Assembly (NCBI RefSeq): GCF_014646515.1
Contig: NZ_BMNK01000026.1
Location: forward strand, 37,696-101,695
Source: Nonomuraea glycinis
Lineage (GTDB): Bacteria > Actinomycetota > Actinomycetes > Streptosporangiales > Streptosporangiaceae
Direction: 5' to 3'
DNA length: 64,000 nucleotides
The translations under genes were made by a program, and so were the position numbers. Below, piece by piece: positions 16,907 through 24,888 of the stretch (position 1 is the first letter of the stretch; each line of letters starts with the position of its first letter). The notes under the pieces are model-generated. The model made no database searches and was not told the origin of the DNA. It was given only the letters and a program-made list of their open reading frames with translations.

Positions 16907-17555
16907 CACGACCATCTCCATCGCTCTGGTGGACGACCATGCGCTGTTCCGGGAGGGGCTGCGCGAGATTCTCGAGTCCGTGGGCGACATGAGGATCGTC
17001 GGCGAGGCCGGCGACTCGACGGCCGCCGTCACCCTGGTCGCCGGCACCCGCCCCGACGTCGTGCTGCTGGACGTGGAGATCCCCGGCGACGAGGTCACCG
17101 AGACCGTCTCCCGGATCCGCACCCTGTCGCCGGACACCAGGATCATCATCCTGAGCATGTACGACGGTCCGCAGCTGCTCAGCAGGCTGCTGGGCGCGGG
17201 GATCCGCGGCTATCTGCTCAAGAGCGTGCACCGGCACGAGCTGATCGCGGCGGTGCGCAGCGTGCGCGAGGACCCCTCCAGGGTGGTGCTCGCCGTCTCG
17301 CGCAACAGCGTCGCCCAGGTGGAGGCGGCGGCCGCGCCGACGCTGTCGGACAAGGAGTTGGAAGTGCTCCAGCTCGCGGCGCAGGCGCTGAGCAACAGCC
17401 AGATCGCCCGCAAGCTCGGCCTGGCCGAGGCGACGGTGAAGCGCCACATGCGCAACATCTTCGTCAAGCTCAACGCGGTCTCGCGGATCGACGCGGTGAA
17501 CAAGGCGCTGGCCGCCTCCCTGATCATGCCGCAGGGCAGGACCGACCCGGACTGA
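16887..17555 (+). CDS. NarL/FixJ-type response regulator
   Basis: 222 residues from GTG 16887, inside the kinase 3' end. The receiver domain has the acidic pair D16/D17, the phospho-acceptor D62 (VVLLDVEIPG), and the conserved Lys near 112 (GYLLKS). The C-terminal LuxR helix-turn-helix is LSDKELEVLQLAAQALSNSQ...ATVKRHMRNIFVKLNAVSR. It is the partner of the upstream kinase and likely controls this cluster or the adjacent UbiA gene. It converges on the aldo/keto reductase with eight bases between. Confidence 0.93.
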   Translation: MDRTAADTTISIALVDDHALFREGLREILESVGDMRIVGEAGDSTAAVTLVAGTRPDVVLLDVEIPGDEVTETVSRIRTLSPDTRIIILSMYDGPQLLSRLLGAGIRGYLLKSVHRHELIAAVRSVREDPSRVVLAVSRNSVAQVEAAAAPTLSDKELEVLQLAAQALSNSQIARKLGLAEATVKRHMRNIFVKLNAVSRIDAVNKALAASLIMPQGRTDPD

Positions 17556-17563
17556 CCCGCGCC

Positions 17564-18535
17564 TCAGATCAGCGGGACCGGCGAGTGCGCCAATTCGGCG
17601 GGGAAGCTCCCGGGGAACAGCCCGGTCAGCCGCTCGCGGACCTCCGGTGGCAGCTCGACCGCCGAGGCGGCGAGGTTCATCTCCAGGTGCACCTGGTCAC
17701 GGGTGCTGGGCACCGGCACGATGTGCTCCTCGCGCGCCAGCAACCAGGCCAGCGCGAGCCGGCCCGTGCCCAGGTCGAGCCGGGCGGCCACGGTCTCCAG
17801 CCGCTGCAGCGGCCCGGCGTGCAGCCGCAGCCGCTCGGGCCTGAACCGGGGGTCGGAGCGCCGCCAGTCGCCCGGGGTGAGCCGGTCGGTCCTGATCCGG
17901 CCGGTCAGGAAGCCGCGGCCGAGCGGGCGGACCGCCACGATGGCGACGCCCAGCTCACGCGCGGTGGTGAGCAGCGTGGCGTCGACGCAGGTCCCCCAGA
18001 GGGAGTATTCGATGGCGAGCGCGGCGATCGGGTGCACGGCGTGGGCCCGCCGGAGCTGCTCGGTGGTGGCGTTGGACAGCCCGATGTAGCCGATCTTGCC
18101 GGCCCGCACCAGCTCGGCCAGCCGGGCCACGCCGTCCTCGATCGGCGCCCGGGAGCCACGGCACTGCAGGTAGTAGAGGCCGATGCGGTCGATGCCGAGG
18201 CGGCGGAGCGACGACTCGCAGGCGCGCTCCAGGTCGCCGGGGCGCTCGTCGACCTCCACCGTCTCCTGGGGGCCGCGCACGCGCATGCCGCCGCGGGTGG
18301 CCACCACGACCTCGCCGGACCGCCCGGCGACGGCCCGGCCGACCATCCGCTCCACCTCGCCGGCCGCGTAGAAGTCGGCCGTGTCGAGGAAGGTCACACC
18401 GGCGTCGAGCGCCCGGCGGACCAGCCGGTCCGCCTCCGTGGCCTCGACGGGGCCGTAGGCACCGCTCAGGGCCATTGAGCCGAGTCCGATCGCGGAAATC
18501 ACCGGTCCCGTTCGGCCTAGCCTCGTGTAGCGCAC
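17564..18535 (-). CDS. aldo/keto reductase family protein with altered catalytic tetrad
   Basis: 323 residues, TIM-barrel AKR fold. D51 and Y56 of the catalytic tetrad are present (FLDTADFYAAGE). The usual Lys is Arg81 (VVVATRGGMR) and the usual His is Gln124 (LYYLQCRG). C-terminal NADPH-binding residues look normal (VPVPSTRDQVHLEMNL). AKRs in deoxysugar clusters act as NDP-hexose 3-ketoreductases (EryBII/TylCII-like), which would fit with the 2,3-dehydratase 1 kb away. The missing Lys and His make ordinary carbonyl reduction doubtful. Alternatives are an enoyl reductase-like activity, as in AKRs with changed His, or a non-sugar role. Divergent from the LLM enzyme. Confidence 0.85.
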   Translation of the reverse strand: MRYTRLGRTGPVISAIGLGSMALSGAYGPVEATEADRLVRRALDAGVTFLDTADFYAAGEVERMVGRAVAGRSGEVVVATRGGMRVRGPQETVEVDERPGDLERACESSLRRLGIDRIGLYYLQCRGSRAPIEDGVARLAELVRAGKIGYIGLSNATTEQLRRAHAVHPIAALAIEYSLWGTCVDATLLTTARELGVAIVAVRPLGRGFLTGRIRTDRLTPGDWRRSDPRFRPERLRLHAGPLQRLETVAARLDLGTGRLALAWLLAREEHIVPVPSTRDQVHLEMNLAASAVELPPEVRERLTGLFPGSFPAELAHSPVPLI

Positions 18536-18564
18536 CGAATTCCCTTCACGTGCCCCCCGACTCG

Positions 18565-18605
18565 TTGACAGCTCTAGTCAAAGTGTGTTGAGCCGCTAAG
18601 TCAAA
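18565..18605 (+). promoter_or_regulatory. repeated AGTCAAA boxes upstream of the aldo/keto reductase
   Basis: AGTCAAA occurs at 18576-18582 and 18599-18605, 23 bases apart, so on the same helix face. TTGAC at 18565-18569 forms an inverted pair with GTCAA at 18577-18581. Read on the minus strand these are TTTGACT boxes 41-70 bases upstream of the reductase start. Direct heptamer repeats at about two-turn spacing resemble SARP binding sites, and a SARP is encoded at 26.2 kb. Confidence 0.35.
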
Positions 18606-18663
18606 TGGGACTATTTCCACGGGTGCCTTGCCGAGGAACCCGAGACCATGGTACGGCCGTGAT

Positions 18664-18704
18664 GTGCTAAAGCACGATTTTTCCCCCTACGTTGTCGTAG
18701 GGGT
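18664..18704 (+). promoter_or_regulatory. two adjacent perfect palindromes plus TAGGGGT, upstream of the LLM gene
   Basis: GTGCT-AA-AGCAC (18664-18675) is followed by CCCCTACG-TTGT-CGTAGGGG (18684-18703), an eight-base-pair stem that includes a TAGGGGT motif (18698-18704). They lie near the middle of the 327-base divergent gap 18536-18862. The rest of that gap shows no gene; a short in-frame extension upstream of the LLM start lacks a ribosome site. Confidence 0.45.
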
Positions 18705-18862
18705 GCCAGGTGTCTGTGCAGATTGTCGTGGATCCAGACCCCTACTCGCCCTTATTTCCCGTACGAGTGGGAGCGGGAATTCTTTCAGGGCTACAGGGAA
18801 TTGTGGAAATTAGTTACTGTTCGGGGGAATCCCTGCTGTTACAGGCCCCTGTGGAGGTACGT

Positions 18863-19711
18863 GTGACCGGCCCCCTCAGGTTCGGTGTGGTTCTCATCAC
18901 AGAGGACTGTTCCCGAGCCGAGTGGATGACCAAATGCCGCCGGGCGGAGGCGCTGGGTTACGACGTGATCGCCGTGCCCGACCACCTGAACCTGCTCTCG
19001 CCCTTCCCGTCGGCGATGCTGGCCGCCGAGGCCACCGAGCGCGCGGCCATCGGCACGTACGTGCTCAACGCCGCGTTCCACCACCCCGTCCTGCTGGCCA
19101 GGGACGTCACCACCACCGACCGGCTCATCGGCGGGCGGCTGGAGCTGGGACTCGGCACGGGCTACGTCAGGTCCGAGTTCGCCGCCCTGGGCCTGCCCGA
19201 CGACCCGGCCTCGCGTACGCGCCGGCTGGAGGAGCTGGTCGGCGCGCTGGACCCGCTGCTGGCGGGCAAGGGGCCACCGCTCATGATCGGCGGCCACGGC
19301 GACCGCGTGCTCCGGCTGGCCGCGCGGCGGGCCGAGATCGTCAGCTTCACCGGCGCCCCCTACCGGGCGGAGTACGGCAGGACCGCCCTGGTCGACGCGG
19401 CGGAGCTGCTGCGGCGGGTGGAGTTCGTCCGGGCCGTGGCCGGGCCGCGCGCCGCGCGGATCGAGCTGAACGTGCTGTCCAAGGCCACGGTGCTGACCGG
19501 TGACCGGCGGGCCGGCGCCGAGACCGTCCGCCGGTACGCCCCGGATCTGCCGCCGGAGCGGCTGCTGGAGCTGCCGACGCTGTTCGTGGGGACGCCGGCG
19601 CAGATCGCGGAGCAGGTGCGCGGGCACCGGGAGCGGTTCGGCCTGTCCTACTTCACCGTGATGGAGCCGGCCATGGCGGACTTCGGCAAGGTCATCGAGC
19701 TGCTGCGGTGA
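18863..19711 (+). CDS. LLM-class flavin (probably F420)-dependent oxidoreductase
   Basis: 282 residues. GTG 18863 is chosen because GGAGG (18853-18857) lies five bases upstream; longer frames have no ribosome site. It is a luciferase-like TIM barrel: RFGVVLITEDCSRAEWMTKCRRAEALGYD at the start, VPDHLNLLSPFP, a mid RLELGLGTGYVRSEFAALGL and a C-terminal LFVGTPAQIAEQVRGHRERFGLSYFTVME. These are features of the actinobacterial F420-dependent subfamily. The role may be a redox tailoring step. It overlaps the convergent 2,3-dehydratase stop by 20 bases, so both genes end within each other. Confidence 0.85.
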   Translation: MTGPLRFGVVLITEDCSRAEWMTKCRRAEALGYDVIAVPDHLNLLSPFPSAMLAAEATERAAIGTYVLNAAFHHPVLLARDVTTTDRLIGGRLELGLGTGYVRSEFAALGLPDDPASRTRRLEELVGALDPLLAGKGPPLMIGGHGDRVLRLAARRAEIVSFTGAPYRAEYGRTALVDAAELLRRVEFVRAVAGPRAARIELNVLSKATVLTGDRRAGAETVRRYAPDLPPERLLELPTLFVGTPAQIAEQVRGHRERFGLSYFTVMEPAMADFGKVIELLR

Positions 19712-21044
19712 GCCGGTCGGCGTGCGCCAGGCCGTGCAGGCAGCTGACTAGGGTGCGGGCCTCGACGTTCAGGTAGTAGCTGTGCCGCAGCAGCTCGTCG
19801 AGCTGGTGCAGGGCCACCCAGCGGAAGTCCGGGTGGCCGGGCAGCGGGTCCTCGGCGGTCTCCACCACGAGGTAGCGATTGCGCGCGTGGTAGAAGCGCC
19901 CGCCCTCCTCCGCCAGCACCGTGTCGAAGCGCACGCTGCCGGGCTCGGCGGCGAGCACCTCCGCCAGCAGCGGCGGCCGGGCCCGGGACGGCAGGTGGTC
20001 GTAGTTGCCGGGAGTGCACTGCACGGTGGGGGCCAGCTCCACCACGTCGGTGTAGCCGGGATCGACCCGCGCGTGCGCCAGGGCGTGCAGCACGCCGCCG
20101 ATCCGCCTGACCAGGAACGCGGCGACGCCGGTGCCCACGGGCGCGATCATCGGCTGGTCCCACCCGCCGACCTCGCGTCCGCACGCGCGCACCCGTACCC
20201 CGATGACCTCGAAGAACCTGCCGGTGTCGTGCGTGATGCGGCCCTCGGCCCGCCGCCACGCGCGCAGCCGCCCGAGCGCGAGCGGCCGGGCCTGGATGTC
20301 GGCCGTGGAGCGCAGGCCGCTCAGCCAGCTCAAGATCTCGCCCGTGGTGTGCACGGCGGGGCGGCCCGGCAGGCGGGAGCAGGCCACGAGCGCGCCGAAG
20401 CCCTCGGCCGCCGGGCCGGGCTGGGGCGGCAGGCAGGCCAGCACCGTACGGGCGTCCATGTTCACCAGCTCCGGCACGGACAGCAGCGCGTGCACCCGGT
20501 GCAGCGGCAGCCAGCGGAACCCCTCGGCCGCCTCGACGTGCGCGGCGACCTCCACCACCATGTTGCGGTTGCGCTTGCGGTAGAACCACGCGCCCTGCTC
20601 GGACTGGCGCACGTCGGCGAGCACCCGGCCGCGCGCCTCCCGGAAGAAGTCCAGGTACGGCACCGGCCGCCCCTCGTGCACCCGCGTGTAGTTGCTCCTG
20701 GTGGCCTGCACGGTGGGCGAGAGCTGCGGCCCGTCGGGATTGCCCGGCTCGTTCTTGGCCTGCATCAGCAGGTACGGCACGCCGTCCACCCGCTTGAGCA
20801 GGATGCCGAGGATGCCCGCCTCGGGCTGGTTGATGATGGGCTGCGTCCAGGCGGTCACCGGCCCCGCCGGATGCCGGACGTCCAGGCCCTCGACGGTGAA
20901 GAAGCGCCCGCTGCGGTGCCGGAGGTCGCCCGTCACCGGGTCGGCACGCCATCCGGCCAACTCCTCCAGAGGCACCCGCGTCACCTCCATGAAGGTGTGG
21001 CCGGCGACCTCCTCCAGCCAGTCGCGCACGTCGATGATGGCCAC
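19692..21044 (-). CDS. NDP-hexose 2,3-dehydratase (EvaA/TylX3 type)
   Basis: 450 residues, about the family length, built as an internal duplication. QPIINQPEAGILGILLKRVDGVPYL...QLSPTVQATRSNY in the first half is echoed by QPMIAPVGTGVAAFLVRRIGGVLHAL...ELAPTVQCTPGNY in the second. This is the Nudix-related pseudo-repeat of NDP-hexose 2,3-dehydratases. The enzyme eliminates the C-2 hydroxyl of dTDP-4-keto-6-deoxyglucose to give a 3,4-diketo sugar, the first step to all 2-deoxysugars. It starts at GTG 21044 with GAGGAG directly upstream; spacing is poor and the true start may be a few codons later. It is adjacent to the other sugar genes. Confidence 0.93.
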   Translation of the reverse strand: MAIIDVRDWLEEVAGHTFMEVTRVPLEELAGWRADPVTGDLRHRSGRFFTVEGLDVRHPAGPVTAWTQPIINQPEAGILGILLKRVDGVPYLLMQAKNEPGNPDGPQLSPTVQATRSNYTRVHEGRPVPYLDFFREARGRVLADVRQSEQGAWFYRKRNRNMVVEVAAHVEAAEGFRWLPLHRVHALLSVPELVNMDARTVLACLPPQPGPAAEGFGALVACSRLPGRPAVHTTGEILSWLSGLRSTADIQARPLALGRLRAWRRAEGRITHDTGRFFEVIGVRVRACGREVGGWDQPMIAPVGTGVAAFLVRRIGGVLHALAHARVDPGYTDVVELAPTVQCTPGNYDHLPSRARPPLLAEVLAAEPGSVRFDTVLAEEGGRFYHARNRYLVVETAEDPLPGHPDFRWVALHQLDELLRHSYYLNVEARTLVSCLHGLAHADRLTAAAR

Positions 21045-21151
21045 TCCTCAGCGCTCGCGGGTCCGTCATGGCCGAACCTGCCACGCGGCCGCCACCCCGC
21101 TCAACCCCTGCCCGCCCGCACCCGTCCCCTGTCCTGCGAGCCCGATGGAAT

Positions 21152-21158
21152 AGGGGTT
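21152..21158 (+). promoter_or_regulatory. TAGGGGT motif, 2,3-dehydratase/DUF1707 divergent region
   Basis: Inside GAATAGGGGTT (21149-21159), identical over 11 bases to the element at 8212-8222. It is 108 bases upstream of the dehydratase and 43 upstream of the DUF1707 gene. Confidence 0.35.
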
Positions 21159-21200
21159 CTGCGCCGGTACGACCCTTCATAGGCTTCTAGGGTGGACGCC

Positions 21201-21791
21201 ATGACCGAGCAGCCGGACATGCGAGCAAGTGACCAGGACCGCGAGAGGGTGGCCGAGATGCTCCGTGTCGCGGTCAGCGACGGGCGGATCACCCTCGACG
21301 AGTTCAACGAGCGGGTCGACCGCACCTTCACCGCCCGGACCCGAGGGCAGCTGGACGTGCTGGTCGCGGACCTGTGGCAGACGAGGGCCGTGGCCCCGGC
21401 CGTCCCCACGGCCGCCATGGCCGTCCCCAGCGCCACCGGCGCGCTGGAGCTGCACACCCGCAGCGGCAAGGTCGTGCAGGACGGGCGCTGGACGGTGCCG
21501 CCGTACCTCAGCGCCAAGGCGGGCCGGTTCGGCACGGTGAAGATCGACTTCACCCGGGCGGACTGCCCGCATCAGGAGGTCGTGATCGACCTGGGGATCA
21601 CCTCCTGGTTCGGTGACGTCATCCTCATCGTCCCGCCCGGCTGGATCGTCCGCGACGACGAGGTCGTGCGGCGCTGGATGGGCGCCGTCTTCAACCGCCC
21701 GCCCGCGGCGCTGGCCCACGACGGCGTGGTCATCCGGCTCACCGGATTCGTGAAGACCGGCGACGTATGGGTGAGGTACCGCCACCCCTGA
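21201..21791 (+). CDS. DUF1707 domain protein
   Basis: 196 residues from ATG 21201 (AGGG eight bases upstream). The N-terminus has the DUF1707 signature MRASDQDRERVAEMLRVAVSDGRI...LDEFNERVDRTFTARTRGQL at residues 7-55. The C-terminal half is a beta-rich LiaF-like domain with KIDFTRADCPHQEVVIDLGI and WFGDVILIVPPGW. There is no membrane span. Such proteins are common in actinobacteria with unknown, possibly envelope-stress, roles. It sits inside the sugar gene block, probably as a bystander; it ends 29 bases before the C-methyltransferase. Confidence 0.88.
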   Translation: MTEQPDMRASDQDRERVAEMLRVAVSDGRITLDEFNERVDRTFTARTRGQLDVLVADLWQTRAVAPAVPTAAMAVPSATGALELHTRSGKVVQDGRWTVPPYLSAKAGRFGTVKIDFTRADCPHQEVVIDLGITSWFGDVILIVPPGWIVRDDEVVRRWMGAVFNRPPAALAHDGVVIRLTGFVKTGDVWVRYRHP

Positions 21792-21820
21792 CGCGGGCCC
21801 GCACGCTCAAGGAGGATCGC

Positions 21821-23044
21821 ATGGAGTGCCGGATCTGCTCCGGAAGGCTGCACCAGTTCGCCGACTTCGGGCGGCAACCCGTCTCCGACGCCTTCGTCAC
21901 CCCCGGCGGCACGGCATCGGAGTTCTTCTTCCACCTGGCCGTGGGGGTCTGCGAGGACTGCTCGATGGCGCAGCTCCTGCACGAGGTGGACCGGGAGCGG
22001 ATGTTCCACGACGACTACCCGTACCTCTCCTCGGGGTCGGCGGTGATGCGCGCGCACTTCGACGCGCTGGCCAAGCGGCTGCTCGCCACCGAGCTGACCG
22101 GTCCGGACCCGTTCGTGGTCGAGCTGGGCTGCAACGACGGCACCATGCTCGCGACCATCGCCGACGAGGGCGTCCGGCACCTCGGCGTCGAGCCCTCCGG
22201 CGGCGTGGCCGACGTGGCGGCGGCCCGGGGCGTACGGGTGCGCAAGGACTTCTTCGAGGCCGGCGTCGCCGCCGAGATCCGCGCCGCCGACGGCCCCGCC
22301 GACGTCGTCTACGCGGCCAACACGCTGTGCCACATCCCCTACATGGACTCCATCCTGAGCGGGGTGGACGCGCTGCTGAGTCCCGGGGGCGTGTTCGTCT
22401 TCGAGGACCCCTACCTCGGCGACATCGTGGCGCGGGCCTCCTTCGACCAGATCTACGACGAGCACTTCTACTTCTTCTGCGCCACCTCCGTCCGCGCCAT
22501 GGCCGATCGTCACGGGTTCGAGCTGGTGGACGTGGAGCGGCTGCCGGTGCACGGCGGCGAGGTCCGCTACACGCTGGCCAGGCGCGGCGCGCGCACGCCG
22601 AGCTCAACCGTGGCCGGCCTGCTGGCGGCCGAGCGGGCCGCGCGGCTGACCGAGCCGGCGACGCTGCGCGCCTTCGCGGCGCGGGTCGCCGCCAACCGCG
22701 ACGACCTCGTGGCGCTGCTGCGGCGGCTGCGCGAGCAGGGTGCCCGGGTGTACGGCTACGGGGCCACCGCCAAGAGCGCCACCGTGCTGAACTACTGCGG
22801 CATCGGGCCGGACCTGGTCTCCTTCGTCTGCGACACGACCCCCGCCAAGCAGGGCAGGCTCACGCCCGGCTCGCACCTGCCGGTCCGCGGGCCCGAGGCG
22901 TTCGCCGACCCCTATCCCGACTACGCGCTGCTGCTCGCCTGGAACCACGCCGAGGAGATCATGGCCAAGGAGACGGCGTTCCGCGAGGCGGGTGGCCGGT
23001 GGATCCTGTACGTCCCCACGGTGCACACCGTGGGCGCCTCATGA
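21821..23044 (+). CDS. NDP-sugar C-3 methyltransferase (EvaC/TylCIII type)
   Basis: 407 residues, the family length. AGGAGG precedes ATG 21821. Zinc ligands C3/C6 and C44/C47 flank the N-terminal domain. The SAM domain has VVELGCNDGTML near residue 104 and EDPYLGDIVARASFDQIYDEHFYFF, with the Glu-His pair that acts as base in TcaB9-type enzymes. The C-terminal C-methyltransferase domain has YGYGATAKSATVLNYCGI. It places a methyl on C-3 of a dTDP-3,4-diketo-2,6-dideoxyhexose or the related 4-keto sugar. Its stop forms ATGA with a nine-codon mini-frame that leads to the epimerase. Confidence 0.94.
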   Translation: MECRICSGRLHQFADFGRQPVSDAFVTPGGTASEFFFHLAVGVCEDCSMAQLLHEVDRERMFHDDYPYLSSGSAVMRAHFDALAKRLLATELTGPDPFVVELGCNDGTMLATIADEGVRHLGVEPSGGVADVAAARGVRVRKDFFEAGVAAEIRAADGPADVVYAANTLCHIPYMDSILSGVDALLSPGGVFVFEDPYLGDIVARASFDQIYDEHFYFFCATSVRAMADRHGFELVDVERLPVHGGEVRYTLARRGARTPSSTVAGLLAAERAARLTEPATLRAFAARVAANRDDLVALLRRLREQGARVYGYGATAKSATVLNYCGIGPDLVSFVCDTTPAKQGRLTPGSHLPVRGPEAFADPYPDYALLLAWNHAEEIMAKETAFREAGGRWILYVPTVHTVGAS

Positions 23045-23066
23045 CCGGTCTCGGCGGGGCGCGGCC

Positions 23067-23639
23067 GTGAGGCACCGCGAGCTGGCCGTGGCCGGCGCGT
23101 ACGCCTTCGAACCGGACGTCTTCGGCGACGAGCGCGGCACCTTCGCCTCGCCGTACCAGCAGAAGGCGTTCGTGGCGGCGGTCGGGCGGCCGCTGTTCCC
23201 CGTCGCGCAGGTCAGCCGGAACGTCTCCCGGCGCGGCGTGGTGCGCGGCATCCACTACACGCTCACGCCGCCCGGCACCGCGAAGTACGTCCACTGCGCG
23301 GGCGGGCGGGTGCTGGACCTGGTGGTGGACCTGCGGGTGGGGTCGCCGACGTTCGCCCGCTGGGACGCGGTGGAGCTGGCCGCCGACACCGGCCGGGCCG
23401 TCTACTTCCCGCCGGGGGTCGGCCACGCCTTCGTCGCGCTCGAGGACGACAGCGTGGTGTGTTACCTGCTGTCGGCGGAGTACCGGGCCGAGAACGAGCT
23501 GACGCTGTCGGTGTTCGACGAGGAGATCGGGGTGCGGTTGCCCGACGGGCCGCCGCCGATCCTGTCGGAGCGCGACCGGACCGCGCGCACGCTGGGCGAG
23601 GCCGCCGCGTGCGGCCTCCTGCCCGAATACATCCGCTGA
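23067..23639 (+). CDS. dTDP-4-keto-6-deoxyhexose 3,5- (or 5-) epimerase, RmlC/EvaD type
   Basis: 190 residues, cupin fold. Features are FGDERGTFASPYQQKAF, QVSRNVSRRGVVRGIHYT (catalytic His63), VLDLVVDLRVGSPTF (Asp partner) and VYFPPGVGHAFVAL. It converts D-configured 4-keto sugars to L. It starts at GTG 23067, overlapping the stop of a nine-codon frame (23041-23070) that itself begins at the methyltransferase stop, so coupling is likely. In vancosamine-type pathways this 5-epimerase acts after the aminotransferase and C-methyltransferase. Confidence 0.93.
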   Translation: MRHRELAVAGAYAFEPDVFGDERGTFASPYQQKAFVAAVGRPLFPVAQVSRNVSRRGVVRGIHYTLTPPGTAKYVHCAGGRVLDLVVDLRVGSPTFARWDAVELAADTGRAVYFPPGVGHAFVALEDDSVVCYLLSAEYRAENELTLSVFDEEIGVRLPDGPPPILSERDRTARTLGEAAACGLLPEYIR

Positions 23640-23650
23640 GCCGAACCGCC

Positions 23651-23714
23651 GGTCCCGTCACGGCGGGTAAGCGATACGGCCGGCCACTCAGCGGCTGGTC
23701 CCGTCACGGCGGGT
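23651..23714 (+). repeat. 18-bp direct repeat flanking the aminotransferase stop
   Basis: GGTCCCGTCACGGCGGGT occurs at 23651-23668 and 23697-23714. The right copy encodes part of the aminotransferase C-terminus and the left copy is beyond its stop. This is another gene-end duplication, with a period of 46 bases. Confidence 0.8.
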
Positions 23715-24833
23715 CGCGTCGCGGCCGGTCGTGTCACAGACGGCGTGGAGGGCGGCGATGACCTTCTCCTGGACGCCGAGCGGCAGCGACGGGTACATCG
23801 GCAGGGAGAAGATCTCCCCGGCCAGCGCCTCGGTGACCGGCAGGCGGCCCGGCGCGTAGTCCAGGTGCGCGAAGCCCGACATGGTGTGCACCGGCCACGG
23901 ATAGCTGATGTTGAGGTGGATGTCGTGCCCGCGCAGCGCCTCGATGATCTCGTCGCGCCGCGGGTGGCGGACCACGTACAGGTAATAGGCGTGCTCGTTG
24001 CCCGCGGCGGTCTCGGGCAGCACCAGGCCGGTGCCGGCCAGGCCGTCGGCGTAGCGGGCCGCCACCGCCCGCCGCCCCGCGACGTAGTCGTCGAGCCGGG
24101 TCAGCTTGCGGCGCAGGATCTCCGCCTGCACCTCGTCCAGCCGGGCGTTGTGGCCGGGCGTCTCCACGACGTAGTAGGTCTGCTCCATGCCGTAGTAGCG
24201 CAGCCGCCGCAGCGCGCGATCCACCTCGTCGTCGGAGGTGATCGTCGCGCCGCCATCGCCGTACGCGCCGAGCACCTTGGTCGGATAGAACGAGAACGCC
24301 GCCGCGTGCCCCATCGACCCGGCCCGCCGGCCATGGTGGCGGGCGCCGTGCGCCTGCGCGCAGTCCTCCAGGATCACCAGGTCGTGCCGGGCCGCCAGCC
24401 GCTCCAGCGGAGCCATGTCCACGCACTGGCCGTACAGGTGGACGGGCAGCAGGCACCGGGTCCGCGGCGTGATGGCGGCCTCCACCTGGGTCACGTCCAT
24501 CAGGTACGTGCGCGGGTCCACATCGGTGAAGACCGGCGTGGCCCCCACGGCGTCGATGGCCACCACGGTGGGCGCGGCGGTGTTGGAGACGGTGACGACC
24601 TCGTCGCCCTTGCCGACGCCGAGCGCCTGCAGGGCCAGCTTGATGGCGTTGGTGCCGTTGTCCACGCCCGCGCAGTGCCGCACCCCGTGGTAGGCGGCGA
24701 ACTCCGCCTCGAAGGAGCGCACGCTCGCGCCCAGGACGAGCTGCCCGGAACGGAACACCGTCTCGACCGCGTCGAGGATGTCCTGGCGCTCGGATTCGTA
24801 TTCCGGCAGATAGTCCCAGACCCGCGTGGGCAT
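23688..24833 (-). CDS. DegT/DnrJ/EryC1 sugar aminotransferase (EvaB type)
   Basis: 381 residues. AGGAGG lies six bases before ATG 24833. It is a PLP fold type I enzyme with GVDNGTNAIKLAL (cofactor phosphate), VHLYGQCVDM, ILEDCAQAHGARHHGRRAGS and the Schiff-base lysine K186 in FSFYPTKVLGAYGDGG. The C-terminal NISYPWPVHTM is family typical. With the 2,3-dehydratase and the C-3 methyltransferase, the likely reaction is transamination of the C-3 ketone of a 2,6-dideoxy sugar. The far C-terminus (GRDATRRDGTSR) looks like a duplicated tail. Confidence 0.94.
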   Translation of the reverse strand: MPTRVWDYLPEYESERQDILDAVETVFRSGQLVLGASVRSFEAEFAAYHGVRHCAGVDNGTNAIKLALQALGVGKGDEVVTVSNTAAPTVVAIDAVGATPVFTDVDPRTYLMDVTQVEAAITPRTRCLLPVHLYGQCVDMAPLERLAARHDLVILEDCAQAHGARHHGRRAGSMGHAAAFSFYPTKVLGAYGDGGATITSDDEVDRALRRLRYYGMEQTYYVVETPGHNARLDEVQAEILRRKLTRLDDYVAGRRAVAARYADGLAGTGLVLPETAAGNEHAYYLYVVRHPRRDEIIEALRGHDIHLNISYPWPVHTMSGFAHLDYAPGRLPVTEALAGEIFSLPMYPSLPLGVQEKVIAALHAVCDTTGRDATRRDGTSR

Positions 24834-24888
24834 CGTCGTCCTCCTCATGATGTGCCGTCAGGGTAGGCATGGCCGGTCGGCGCGCGGA

